DNA of 64,000 nucleotides from Epiperipatus broadwayi. Its lineage: Eukaryota; Onychophora; Udeonychophora; Euonychophora; Peripatidae. The translations under genes and the position numbers were made by a program. Positions 39,477-51,629 of the stretch are shown here, piece by piece. Under the pieces are notes generated by a model that worked only from the letters and a program-made list of their open reading frames with translations, did no database searches and was not told the DNA's origin. The stretch spans positions 14,650,364-14,714,363 of the forward strand of contig JAQFVV010000012.1 in the NCBI GenBank assembly GCA_028023455.1. Reading direction: 5' to 3'. Numbering within the stretch: position 1 is the first letter of the stretch; each line of letters starts with the position of its first letter.

Positions 39477-39873
39477 GAGTAGGCATTAGATAGGGATTTT
39501 ATGCACAAGCCTTCTGGCATCCATTGATTACTCTGTTTAGCACAGGTGGCAATACTGTATGGAGAGTTTTGCTCTGTTTATCAACAATTAATGTGCTAGT
39601 ATAGGAAATGTGATCATGTGATGCTTAATGGTTTAACACCAATCCTGCCTAATAGGATAGTGGTGGCTATGGTTGTAAAAGAGCCAAAGACACCAAAATG
39701 TATGGGTGCTGAACTGAGTTCAGACCCATATGACTATTTAAGCTATTGAGCTTAGATTGAAAATATTTTTTGTGTTTTCAATTTCATTCTCATAGTTTAG
39801 TAGTTAAGTAGAGATAAAAGGTGGTTGCTAGAGGGTTGCATTAGATCCTAAGATCTAGATGCAGTGCTCTCAG

Positions 39874-39932
39874 ATCCAAAGCTCCTCACTGACGAAGGCC
39901 ACAAGCCAGAAACTAGTCTGGGGATATTGGAT
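39874..39932 (+). ncRNA. Type I hammerhead ribozyme (family A), copy 3
   Basis: Third identical motif at the same 456-bp spacing (CTGACGA 39889-39895). Confidence 0.65.
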
Positions 39933-40037
39933 GAGTAGGCATTAGATAGGGATTTTATGCACAAGCCTTCTGGCATCCATTGATTACTCTGTTTAGCACA
40001 GGTGGCAATACTGTATGGAGAGTTTTGCTCTGTTTAT

Positions 40038-40051
40038 CAATTTCATGGTAT
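40038..40051 (+). repeat. Target-site duplication, right (family A locus 1)
   Basis: caatttcatggtat, identical to 38305-38318. Confidence 0.65.
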
Positions 40052-40189
40052 TTGTTTAGTATGCATTCTACACCTTAATTATTTTCACTAAAAAGAAGCT
40101 ATCTCTAATCTTGTAATTATTATTTTTGTAACATTGATTTGAACATATTTAATAATATAATTAAAATATATATTGATTTTTTTTTCTTT

Positions 40190-40720
40190 CTGAATATGGC
40201 TAATTGTAATGCATATCATTTAACTCTTGAAGAAGAAAGAAATTTTGCATAGAGTAACTGTTTTTGTCAAAGTTCTTATCATTTCCATTGTTCAGGATTG
40301 AAAAGATCTGCTTACAGAAATATAAGCAACACTAATAAAAAATCATGGAAATGTCAAGAATGCAAAATAAGGGCACCAAGATTAAAAACCATGGTGATTA
40401 TTCCCTTGAAAAAAAAGAGGGTAAAATTTAAAAAAATAATAATGAGAATGGAAACAAAATTAATTTGATGAATGACTTAAAGTGTCATTTTGACCAGTTA
40501 ATGAAGTCAATTGCTAAACATGATGAAATTCCTTAAAAAAATGTTTAATTTATGTAAAAGAAAATACTGAAATGAAAAAAGATATGAGAGTGATAATTGA
40601 CAAAAATTATAAAATTAAATACAGACTTCAAAAGCTTGATGATGATAAAAATACACAGAAAAAATAAAAATTAGCCTCATCTATTGAAAAACATGACTTA
40701 AAAAAAAAAAAAAATTTCTA
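40190..40720 (+). pseudogene. LINE ORF1 relic with PHD-type zinc finger and coiled coil
   Basis: A frame from 40196 reads MANCNAYHLTLEEE, a stop, then SNCFCQSSYHFHCSGLKRSA and KKSWKCQECK. This is a PHD-like C-x-C...H-x2-C...C-x2-C pattern of the kind at the N-terminus of ORF1 in several LINE groups. Further on, through frameshifts, Lys/Glu-rich stretches (about 40540-40700) would form a coiled coil, the usual next ORF1 region. Interrupted by stops and frameshifts. The LINE clade is not determined. Confidence 0.55.
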
Positions 40721-40819
40721 AAGAAAATTATGTGTTTGATATTGAATATTTTATTCGCTTAAGAATAAATGGACATAAAGGATTTTGATAAAAGACATAT
40801 GACTAATATATATATATAG

Positions 40820-41460
40820 CAGGGGTGGCCAAACTTTTAGATGTTGGGGTGACCTTTTTGGCAAAAGTGTACCTGAGAGCAACTATATTTTTTTTCAGGC
40901 TTCAAACTGGAAACCAGAAAAAAACATTTTTGCTGGAATGAAAAAAAATAACAATTTGAGGTCCTGTTTTTTTAGAATGTACTTACAAATTGTTGTTTTT
41001 TTTATAAGGTACACAGAAATATTAGTGAAGTTTTTAGAAGATGCGAACTGATGAATTTTTTTTCAAAAAGATACGAACTGTTGAAAACATTTTATATGAG
41101 TACTATTAATTTACCTCAGCTCCCTCTAGTATTACAATTCGTCCATATTGCTTTATAAAATATTTATTAATGAATTGTTCTCCATGAGGATACTCATGTG
41201 CAGCTTTAACTTGCTCTCAAACTGCTAATTTTTATGTTATTTTGCAATTTTATGATCATTTTATCAAGAAAAACATACCATATGATTTTGACCTCTTTAT
41301 AATTACAGTATTTTACAACTAAAAAATCAATAATATTTAAATTTAAAGTTATAACAATGAGATTAGGCCTTCCTAGGTTGTTTTACATTTTCTTCAAAAG
41401 GGAGGGCTTGTCAACAATTTTGACCATTCTAAGTTCTTTGTTTTGATTTTCAAAATGAAA
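40820..41460 (+). repeat. hAT-type terminus and adjacent repeat
   Basis: caggggtggccaaactttt at 40820 is a classic hAT terminal inverted repeat. The 8 bases before it (atatatag) could be a target duplication, but no matching right end was found. The 41310-41450 part (aaaaatcaataatatttaa, then gggcttgtcaacaatttt) also occurs diverged at 29690-29840, so both may belong to one hAT family. Confidence 0.5.
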
Positions 41461-41941
41461 ATGTATATCTTAGAATTTTTTTTTACATATTTATTATTTT
41501 TATAAAATATATGTGAAAATGTAATTATTTTAAAATAATAGTTCAGATTCTAGTAAAAATTATTTACTTTTAGATGAAAATATATTCTACTTACTATCAC
41601 TGCCATTAAAAACTTTTTAACAACAACATATATCTTTTTTCTTTCAAAAATATATATGTCTTATAAAACAATGTTCTTTTCACATTAAAATCAATCAAAA
41701 CACTCTCCTTTTTTCTTTCCAAAAACTTTATTTTTCCACCACCATACATATACAGTTACTTGTTTATTAGATCCAACATTTTGATCACCTTATTTATAGT
41801 CATTTTCATGGATCTAGAAAATACGTATTATATTTTTACAATTATCCATACAATTAAAAATAAAATAAAAATGCATCTACCCCTATCATAAAAAACAATA
41901 ACATTTTCCTTTCATTTATCCATACCTCTTTTATATATATA

Positions 41942-42640
41942 CACCTGGGTCTCATTTTACATGATAGATAGGTTCCTCAGAAAACATATGCAAAAGAAAT
42001 CGCACAAAAATAGACGTAACTTACCTTGAAAAAGGGGGGATATGGACTGTGATTTTTTAAAAATCGCATAAAAGCAAAGCACCAATGTAAAATTACTTTA
42101 AAATTCGCACAAAAATAAATAAGGAAATAAAATATGACTAATAAAAAATTTCAAATTTGAAAAAAATTGATACAAGACAAACTTTTTTTAACTATAATAT
42201 TTAATTTTATTCAACACAATATATTTTTATGCATAATTTACAGTAATTTACATTTTTTTATACACATTTTAATTATTATTGCTATTTGCCGATAAACAGG
42301 TTTGTTTGCAAACTGGTAAAAAATCAGATTCTTCACAAGAGGAAATACAACTAGTGCCAACTTTACTCTCATGTTGTGTTAATGGTTTTCTGGTGACAAT
42401 GTAATTAATCTTTGAGACGATGATTTTATTAATTGTTTATGAAGCTTGCGATATCCAGACATACAACCATTTAGCTCTTGTTGGAATTTAAGAGCACGTT
42501 CGTGATTAGTGTCATTAATAAAAAAATAATTTGCCAACTGATTAGAAAGTTGAAGACCATCTCGAATCATTTTTGCAGTGAAAAAAACAGGTTCCACTTC
42601 TGTTTCATTATCTTTTTCTACACTGCTGGGAAAAATTTAA
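41942..42640 (-). pseudogene. Tigger/pogo-like DNA transposon, 3' end
   Basis: The minus-strand frame 42597-42379, extending in frame to about 42625, contains AKMIRDGLQLSNQLANYFF, then HERALKFQQELNGCMSGYRK and KQLIKSSSQRLITL. This matches the C-terminus of Tigger/CENP-B-like transposases, which end in a Q-x-x-I-T-x-F-type tail. Left of it is a terminal-repeat-like end at 41942 (cacctgggtctcatttta, then ggttcctcag and cgcacaaaaatag-type words), preceded by TA as expected for this superfamily's target site. The catalytic DDE part and the other terminus are missing. Confidence 0.6.
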
Positions 42641-44653
42641 TTAAAACTAACAACTAAAAATTAAATTCTTATTTTTGTCTTTAATTTTCAATTCCGTTTA
42701 AAAATCAAATTTCGTTTCACATCACATTAATTTCAGGTTGCCTTAAGTAATTTTTAAATTGTTAATTACAATTAAAATTCAGATTTTAATTTTTAATTGT
42801 CAAATTTAATTGTGCCCATTGCTATTACTCACCTTTTAAAAATAAACTTGCGGACACTAAATGATTAATAATTGATTACATTCTTTTTTAAAAAGCAAAA
42901 ACAGAATGCGATTTAAAATGCAAAATTAATGCACACAATGTTTGAACAAATTTACATTATAATCTTATAAAATTTAATGTGTGTACATAAAACGTGGAAA
43001 TCATGATTTTAATTTCATTATTGCATAAAATCTCACTATTATAAAGCACTGAAAATATTAAATTATTAAGATGAAAGTCAAATTCCAATAATGTGCGAAC
43101 CCATACCCTTCTGCAACCAACTACTTGCTTGCAAGGCAGATGCGATGAACTCTCACATTTAGATAGATAAACAATTTCTAGTTAAGAGCTTTTTTCACTT
43201 CAAGGTATACAAACAATGGTTTTGCTAAATGATTGAAACTGCTGTAAAAAAGATTTTTATCTATTTTTACTAAAAATAAGACATTCCTTTGTCTAGTTTT
43301 ACTAAAAGTTATTATCATATTTTGACAAAATTCAGTAATGAGGTAAAGAGTGTTAAATATTATTTAATTATCTTAGAAATGAGGAGCAATCAACAGGTAT
43401 TCAGAAGTGAAAGAAATTTCAGCAAATTTTTAGATGAATAGATAAAATAAGTCATTAGAAAAATTTTAAAAGCTAAATCTGGATACCTTTGTTTATGAAT
43501 CATAATATAAACTCAGCAAAATGGATTCTAAAGGTTGTCATCTTCAACCCTGATGCACCATAAAACTATGCTGTGGAAAATCTAAGAATAGAGGAATAAA
43601 AGCCAATATCTGCTACACTATGCCATCCCAGGGGAGTGTGTTAGAAATTCCAGTAAAAAGTCTCTTCAAACCATTGTTATTGACATCAGACAGCTTTCTG
43701 ATCATGTCCACATGCCTGCATTTGTAAAGCAAGACAAACTTTAAACCTACCATCCAGTTTGTAAAGATCTACTAACAGCTCCACAGAAAAAAAGTTATCC
43801 AAAGAAGTCTACTGCAATAAGTTATTTATAACTAGTTGAATGATAAATGATTTGATGCTACAAATCCAAAGATTGCACAGGCCTAATAAATATTAAATGA
43901 CAAAAGAAAAGGAAGCTCCAGAAATTAGGCATGCTCTACAAAGTTCGATGGAGAATCAGAAATGCAAATCACCACTTAGGCAACACATCATCCCATTGAA
44001 ACTATGCAAGTCATGCAAACATAGCTGTGTTTGAATTTCCATCAAAGCAAGTAAAGAAAATAGACAGTTGTACTTTTTAGCTTGGACTTTCTCCTATTGA
44101 AAAAAATGTCAGTAAATTATTATTTTATATCAATATTTTGATTTTGTATTATTATGATATAGTGTGACATAAGAAATAATTAATTAAAAATTTTCCCATT
44201 TAATTTTTTATTGCTAGGTAGTATTTGCTTTTGTGTACTAATTATTGAAGCAGTTGATTATTTCTTGCTTTATATTGATAACTTAACAAATGTGTTTTCT
44301 CTTGTATGGCTATGTAAAGGCTGGCATGTCTTATTTTATATATATTGTTTATTACTGAGGAACCCTTGTAATTACAATCTAGCATTGCAATGATTTGTTT
44401 TATGTATTAATAGTATTTGTGAAATACTTTTCTGGCCTGATGTATAGTATGTGTAATGTTGTGGTTATGAAAATGCCATGATATGAGGATCATTAACAAT
44501 CATGTACAATGTAGTCAAATTCTTTAAGTGGAGTTCCATTTTGACTTTACCAGGCACTTAAGCTGTGCATTTATTATAATATACCTAGGTTGCATTAAGA
44601 TAACCACCCAGTGATTATGGGAATATGTGATTACATTACCACATCAATGTTGA
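42641..44653. other. Gene-free stretch
   Basis: The 43500-44060 part is less AT-rich and may be an old element, but no frame resembles a known protein. No RNA gene seen. Confidence 0.4.
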
Positions 44654-46470
44654 AGCAGTCAATCTGATGCTCAGATCGAGTTTCACAGCTCACTTACAAT
44701 CTCCTACCACCAAACCATGTTTAAACCCCATCCTTATGCGCAATACATATTTACTAATATATATTTTTACTCTGCTTAACCATCTAAAATAACTGACATA
44801 TATATATATATCTTAATGCAAATAAGTTTAATAAATAAATATTTAATGTTATTTTAATGTGTATGCGTGCGTAATGGATATACATATATATTTTCAGTGT
44901 GGGAAGATTGCTAATAAATCTTATAAATAAAGTTATAATATTAATGTATATTGAAAATTTATATATATGTAATTTATTATTTAGTTTTAGCGGTCAGAAA
45001 ATGATGCAATTCCTTTACGAAGTTTCTCGAACACAACTAAAAACAATTAACCAGAAAAACCCATTAGTCAGAATTAAAAGGTTACAATTTGTAATAGTAA
45101 AGTAAAAATCCATTAGTGGAAATTTTATCCACTCCAACTTGTTTTAAAATCATAAGACCATTACGTAGGATGTTCCATAATGTATGGGTATTAATTAATT
45201 AGTCTTTAAAGCTATACTTTATTATTCCAAGCATTGCGTGCATATAGGCACCTTCGTTCTTATATTATATATATTCGTGCTTCTTTTATCGGGAGGTATC
45301 ACAAAGTCGAACCCCATTATTTAGCTCAAAGTCCAAGAACCAGGCTCTTAACCCCCCCCTGGGGACTTATTTGGTTGTATGTGTGTGCTTTATATGGGGA
45401 TCGCTCTGGAAATCCAGCCCAATAAATGCATAGCCGACCGCTCTTCATTCATAAACCGATCCTGCCAACCTCTGCAGAGTTATATCGGTCTTTTCTTCAA
45501 AGGAATTCTATGATGCACCTGCTAGGATCCGTGACTGGATCACATAAATATGCTACTATGCATGCACCACCTTCCCATTAACTTTTCTAGTAAACCCAGA
45601 AAGACCCATAAGCCGTAATGCTGTGATTGTGCTAAACAAATCTATTTCCACTATTTAAAATGCGCACTTTTGCAACATTATTATAAATATATTCACCAGC
45701 TATCCCACGCACGTGTCACTCCATAAACCGAATATTAATAAATATATCTTGTATAAATGTAATGCCTCATCTCAAAGTGACAATTATTCTCTAACTTGGT
45801 TAAATGCCTATTGTTGTTCCTTCTGGGATGGTGTGGTATGTTACAAGTATATTCCCTAAATAGCGCTAAATCATTTATCCATTGTTATTGTATACATTAT
45901 TGGCATATCTGCAACCATAAACCAATGTAATCTATAAACTCATATTCCATAATTTATAAATAAAATGTATTGTGATTTCTCTGACCAAATGTCATATAAT
46001 ATTTAAGAGGCCAGTGATTAATAAATAATAACACACATTTGTTTATGTTTCGCTAAAGTAATAAATCTTAAATATATATGTTATACATCTCAGAATCATT
46101 GTGTTTTCTTTTAGTTAAATTAATATCTTGATTAATAATTTATGTTCGTACTGACTAGATGACATCCCGCTAATAAATAATTAATATGAAAGATCACAAT
46201 CTTTAATTGCTTAAGTTGTTCCATCATTAAACTTAAATTAGAGTCTTTTTGTATCTCCGATGTGCGATGCCGGCGGAGAGAATTAAAATTAGATCGATAT
46301 CATCGGGATTGTTGCTCATAAGTTGGTAGATCTGGAAAATAGGCAAATAGGGCAGAGTTCATGAGTGTTCCTGACTTATGTATCCTGTGCATGATTGGAC
46401 TCTAGGTACTTTTGCCTAGATGCTAGATCTTATGTGAACAGACAAAACCGACCAATACAATGTATCACAC
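44654..46470 (+). repeat. Possible distant R3-class element (shared head and tail modules)
   Basis: The start (gcagtcaatc, then cagatcgagtttcac) resembles the R3 head. The end, 46290-46470, resembles the R3 tail in order: caaatagggcagagttcatg, then tgcatgattggactct, gtacttttgcctagat, and a tail-end match near aaaccgaccaatac. The interior shows no clear similarity. Ordinary intervening DNA cannot be excluded. Confidence 0.35.
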
Positions 46471-46900
46471 ACTTGTGCACTAGAAACTGTGAGAATAGAG
46501 ATGTAAACATAAAATTAATAATACTTTATAAACTTGAAATAATGATAAAGCATGTGTAATCAGTCCCACTCACAACAAATCTATTAAACTAATTAAAATG
46601 TATATCAAAGAATTAATAACTCTTGTTGTAAATTAATGGTAATGTTTAACTCATCACATTTTAAATAAATATGTTCAAACCTCTTGTGAAATATATATCT
46701 TGTGTTCACATCCATGCCAGATACTTCCAGTTATTCTTATAATTCGCAAATTAAATGTATTTTATACATTTTTGTTTCATCTTTTTTTTTATTACATGAA
46801 TAAATCTATATACTCATTATCTCTGCATTTGTGTATTCTTTACTACAATCAATATATTTATAGTTTTAATAGAACTTAAGAGTTTCTTATATCTCTCTGA

Positions 46901-46908
46901 TCCTAGTG
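46901..46908 (+). repeat. 8-bp target-site duplication, left
   Basis: tcctagtg, repeated exactly at 47359-47366. Eight bases is the hAT-typical length. Confidence 0.85.
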
Positions 46909-47358
46909 CAGGGGTGGGCAAATAGTGACCTGAGGGTCATATGTGGCCCACCAAGACAAACAAAATCCACCTTGGACTGAGATTTCCTTCCCATGTGCAA
47001 CTGAAGATTCGTCTCATATTTTCTACTAGGATGGCCACATCAATACACATGCACAGTGTAGATACGATGTGCAGTGCTTTTCCATTTGACCTGGTTAATT
47101 TCAATTTTGTCTTTGCATTAGCAAATATATATATTTCCAACTTTAGTGAAACCATGAACCCTCCGAAAAAATGTAAAATCGGTGATGAATGTCGTGTTTA
47201 GTGAAGAATGGACAAATATTTCTTTGGTAATACAGGGAAGAAAGCAGTGTGTTTATTGTGTCATGAAAGAAGGTGTGACCCTCCGCTAACTTTCGCTTCC
47301 ACAAAATGGCCCCTCCGTCAACCTCTCCAGCCCCCAAGCCAAAACAATTGCCTACCCG
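46909..47358 (+). mobile_element. hAT deletion derivative (450 bp) with captured transposase N-terminus
   Basis: Begins caggggtgggcaaatag and ends with the inverse-type terminus ttgcctacccg, flanked by perfect 8-bp duplications. Inside, a plus-strand frame from 47154 reads MNPPKKCKIGDECRV then a stop. A frameshifted continuation corresponds to the BED-like zinc-finger start (compare 13936-14222), after which the sequence jumps to the 3' terminus. The catalytic RNase H-like domain is deleted, so the element is non-autonomous. Confidence 0.8.
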
Positions 47359-47366
47359 TCCTAGTG
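47359..47366 (+). repeat. 8-bp target-site duplication, right
   Basis: tcctagtg, identical to 46901-46908. Confidence 0.85.
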
Positions 47367-49290
47367 GAATATAAGAGGTGTAGTATGTTAGCATCAGGTG
47401 TGATAGTCATATAGATAGTACCCTGGAGTTGTAAATAATGTTTGACTTTATCCTGTTTGTGTTATATGTATGTTACACACACACACGTAAGTTGGTGGTC
47501 ATTGCTTGGTTCTTCAAATTAGTTTTGCTGGCTATGCATATTTGATTATTACATATTATTATTTGAACTATCATCAATAAAGGTTGTTCACATTATAAGA
47601 TGATTTGAAACAAATATATATATATATGCATATTATGTTTGCAAAGCATTCTATCAATAGTAAATGCAAATCCATGAATTTTAATAAAATATACATTATT
47701 AGAAGAATGAGTACCCTGCAGTACAATTATATCAACATTGTTATGGTAATAATTTTTTTAAAAAGTTTATGGCATCTGTTAAATGTGACAAATTCCTAAG
47801 TAAATAACGTTACAGTAAAATGCAATGAAACAGAAATGCCTCACATTTCTAGAATGATCTATATGTCAACTAAAGATGTGCATCATAACATTTGCGTTCA
47901 TTTAGTCATTCCATTAAAACTTTTTTGTGTTTTTTTTCGCTTTCTTGAAATTTTTTTGCTGTTTGGTCATTTTAATTAGTTTTTAAAATCTATTTTTATG
48001 GCTTATTACATTTACACAGTAGAATAATTTTAAAAATAAAAATACACATAATACTTTTATTTTAAAAAAGTATGATAAACAGAGAAACGTATTTCATTTT
48101 CTGATGTTTGATAAAATGATTTGTTGATTGTTTATATATATTAAGTTTAATTTATGTAGAGTTACATCATTAAAAAATAGATTCAATACAGTACAACATA
48201 AGAACTTATTGTCTGTTATGAATTAAATAGGTAATACTTTATTTTTCATCTTCAAATTTAATTAAAATATAAAGTAAAAACTGAAAAAATACATTTTAAT
48301 ATAGTATCTCAAATATGTAATATGCTTTGATGAGATAAGACAATTATAGTATGTTGATTTTAGAGGGCTTTGGAAAGTAAAACCAATAATTGAAATAGTC
48401 AAATTAAATTGAAAACTAAACTCTGGTCTTGAATAATATATATGAAGAGTTAGATTTCACAGTGGCAAAAATTAAAGATATTTTACTGGCAATTTTGGTT
48501 AGAAACTATATTATATATAGAAGATACATGAATGATGTGTTTCCATATGGTTTTAAAATTTTGCATAACTATATTTAAAAAGTTTTAATGAGAATTTAGG
48601 CTTACAGTGGATGTCTGAATATGAAAATGATCTACAACAATTAAAAATATTTATAGGAATGGATGTGTAAAAATAATAATTTGTTTACAAAATGATTTAA
48701 AACCTCTTAATAAAAAAGGATTTGTAGACTCTGTCATACAATTCCTTTAAGATATAAACTTTCAGGAGTTAAATATTTTTTATACCATTTGTATTTGTGC
48801 AAATATGAGACAGGCATGGAATAGAATGTTACGAATTACCTTAAAACAATTTATGTAGATATTTAACATTGTTTTATAACAAAATTAAAATAAAACACAA
48901 GATTAAAATTAATATAAAATCACGTCATTATAATACATTCCTAAATTATATTTAAAATTTAAAAAAAAAAAATGTTTCCAAGTATTTCAATATAGGTTTT
49001 AGTTTCAAATAACAACTTTATTCACACATATGGATATCATTTAACATCTTTCTTATTATAGGTTACAGGCTTACAATGTGCAGTGGCTCTACAATGAAAA
49101 CAATAAATAAGAAAACTAATGGTAAAAAAAAATTACATAAAAATAAGCTACTTAAGAATTATTTGGGTCAATTAGTTAACTACCAAATTCAGAGTTTTAA
49201 CAATAAATAACAAATAAATGGAAAGGACTGGATTATATTAATGTGACAACTTTTAGACTCTGCATAGGAGTCATTATGTCCAGTTAGTTA
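47367..49290. other. Gene-free AT-rich stretch
   Basis: No gene or named repeat recognised. Confidence 0.4.
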
Positions 49291-49850
49291 ATTTTGCCAT
49301 GACAGTACGATAAGTACCTAAGTGTTTTGATCTTCAGATTTCCAGTTGGTCCCATGTCCTAACCAGTGCTGGCATACTTTCCAATCGTAGTCTTTGGCCT
49401 CACCAAGTAACTTGAGAAAAAGCTATTCTGGCCTATTATTCAATCCATTGTCAAAGACTCTCTTATTTCACACTATCCATATGGCAAAATTTATAAAGGT
49501 GGCCAGTCTAATTTTACCATAAAGGCCACCCTTTACTGCCTTTGCAATATTTGTTCCTGTAATGTCTGCTTCCCTGAATCTTTTAAGGGCACAATACCGT
49601 AGATTCCATATTTCACATTGATCTAGGATATGGCTCATTGTCTCATTTTTATTACACATCGGGCAAATTGGATCTATTCTATATTCCCGCCTGTAACACA
49701 GAAAGACGCATGTTGAAAGGGCTCTGAGGTTGACCTTTAACAGGAAATCCACCAGCTTAGGTTCGAGTCTTATCCTTTTTGCCAACCTAACAAACCTGGG
49801 AATGCTGATTGAGAGAAAACTCTCCACCGTGGACTCATTGTTTGTGTCAT
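49291..49850 (-). pseudogene. LINE ORF2 C-terminal fragment
   Basis: The minus-strand frame 49827-49468 contains DPICPMCNKNETMSHILDQC, the C-x2-C...E-T-x2-H-I-L-x2-C zinc-binding segment that follows the RT in many non-LTR retrotransposons. It is preceded by VDFLLKVNLRALSTCVFLCY and ends IRLATFINFAIWIV. It resembles the 25.7-26.2 kb fragment in layout, so the two may be related LINEs. Truncated at the 5' side. The left part, to about 49291, looks like its continuation and 3' UTR. Confidence 0.7.
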
Positions 49851-51629
49851 ACTAAATGCTTCCCAATAGTTAAGCTTGAAGCCAAATATAGTCGCTGGTA
49901 AATCTCAATCTTTAAATAAGTTGATAAATAATATTAAGAATAAAATAAATCAGACTGATATCAAATTGTGTACTTCAGTGAATGTGGGGCACTTGATTGC
50001 TTAGTCATTTAGTATGCGAGACTGAAGACAGTTTATCTTCATGTCTTAAGAACAAAATTTGCTAATAAAAGAGATTTAAATGTCATCTTGAATATTGTAT
50101 GTAATTAATCAAAAGATAGAAAAAAGAAAATTAAGAAATTTTGATATATTGCAAATTCTGATAATGAATTGGACCAGAGGGCATGCTCTAGAATCTTAGT
50201 AATTAATTGTTTTATATATTTTATTTCTATCAGTTGAATTCCCTGATCTTGGTGTTAAGCACTAAAAGTGCTCAATTATTAATCTTTTATGTTATATATA
50301 TTGACATACATGGTATATATGTATGTGCTGCATTAATATTTAATGGACATTAATATACACGTTCACTATATTATGTGCTTGAAAAATAAATTTCAGAATT
50401 AAATGAATAAAAATAAAAGAAGGAGAGTGTATTATCACAAAGAAATAACGGTACTGATATAGTTGGCTATTTATATTTGATTCTATATTTAAATTACTGT
50501 TTGAACACTGCTTTGACATCATAAAAGAATACTATGATGACTAATCGATCAATGAAAGATTTTTTTGGAAAAATAGTGATTTATCCTAACATGTTTCACT
50601 AAAAATAAAACCTAACCAGAAAATAGGTCCTAGCATGATTTTTTAGGATGTTGATAACATAAGCATATATGACCTAACTAAGATTGTCAGCCTGATGGAT
50701 AGATATCACTCGTCAGTTGAAACACATGATGGATATATAGAATTATAAAGTAATGAATGTAATGTTCAAAACATTTATATATATATACATTACAACTAGC
50801 ATAAGAAAAGAAAAAAAACATTTTAAATTAATGAATGTATAAATACAAATGTAGATTTTTATACTTGAATAAATATTATTCAAAATTATTTTGCAGGCAG
50901 ACTCATAACTAATTATTTTAATAAACTTACAAATACAATTTTTTCTTTTCATTTATCAATGCACCTTCATTCAGTCTACGAAGATTCATCTTTCATCTGA
51001 TGTCCAACCACATATATTGTTAATAAATCAACCTTGATATCTGAAAAGGCTGAAATTATTTACTAGAGGATGATCTTAGTTCACAAATTAATCAAGCCAG
51101 CTCAACATTTCATATATTATTTTAAATTAAATATTACTAATTTCAACATGTAAATAACTTTTAATATTCTTGTATATAATGAGAATATTCTGTCATACAG
51201 TTCTAAATGTGACATATTCAAGCAATAGTGAAAGTTATTTACATGCTGTTGAAATTGGTAATATTAAATAAATGTAATTTTTTTTATTTGAATATATATT
51301 TTTGTACAAGAAAAATGAAGACATCTGAAAATATACCGAAGCCACCTTTTGAGGCAAAAATTATTATAAGATCTGGGCTTATTTTGGGGAAACATGGTAG
51401 TAATAATTACTAAGACTTAATTTATATATTTAATGTGTAATCTAAAACCTATTAGTATTACTTTTCATTGACAGGCCTTTTGTGTCTTTTTTTTGTGAAC
51501 TTTTATTTCTCTTCAATTTCTTATTGAGTTTTGAAAAAAGAAAAGAAGTGGAATGGGAGAAAAATAAAATAAATTTTCACAGTTGATTTCTCATAATACT
51601 TACCTATCTAATATTGACTTACAAAATTA
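49851..51629. other. Gene-free AT-rich stretch
   Basis: No gene recognised. Confidence 0.4.

Larger units (their letters stand above)
38319..40037. mobile_element. Family A hammerhead retrozyme-like array: one inverted and three direct monomers
   Basis: A 1719-bp insertion with an inverted monomer (38319-38713), a loop of about 58 bp, then three plus-strand monomers repeating every 456 bp. Equivalent points are 38724, 39180 and 39636. The third copy is cut off at 40037. The direct copies are almost identical (for example aaacacacc against aaagacacc), so amplification or insertion is recent. Each monomer carries one hammerhead ribozyme and no open frame. It is flanked by an 11-14 bp direct repeat. 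The left end (cacatgatcac) and right end (ctctgtttat) fall at different monomer positions, as expected when a circular or concatemeric RNA is copied. Non-autonomous. Confidence 0.75.

Noticed and set aside
46941-47201. 86-codon plus frame inside the hAT derivative as an independent gene
   Set aside because: Most of it is 5' terminal non-coding sequence of the element. Only the last 15 codons correspond to the transposase start.
50680-50730. actcgtcagttgaaac (minus CTGACGA) as a hammerhead core
   Set aside because: No GAAA follows after a possible stem II on that strand.
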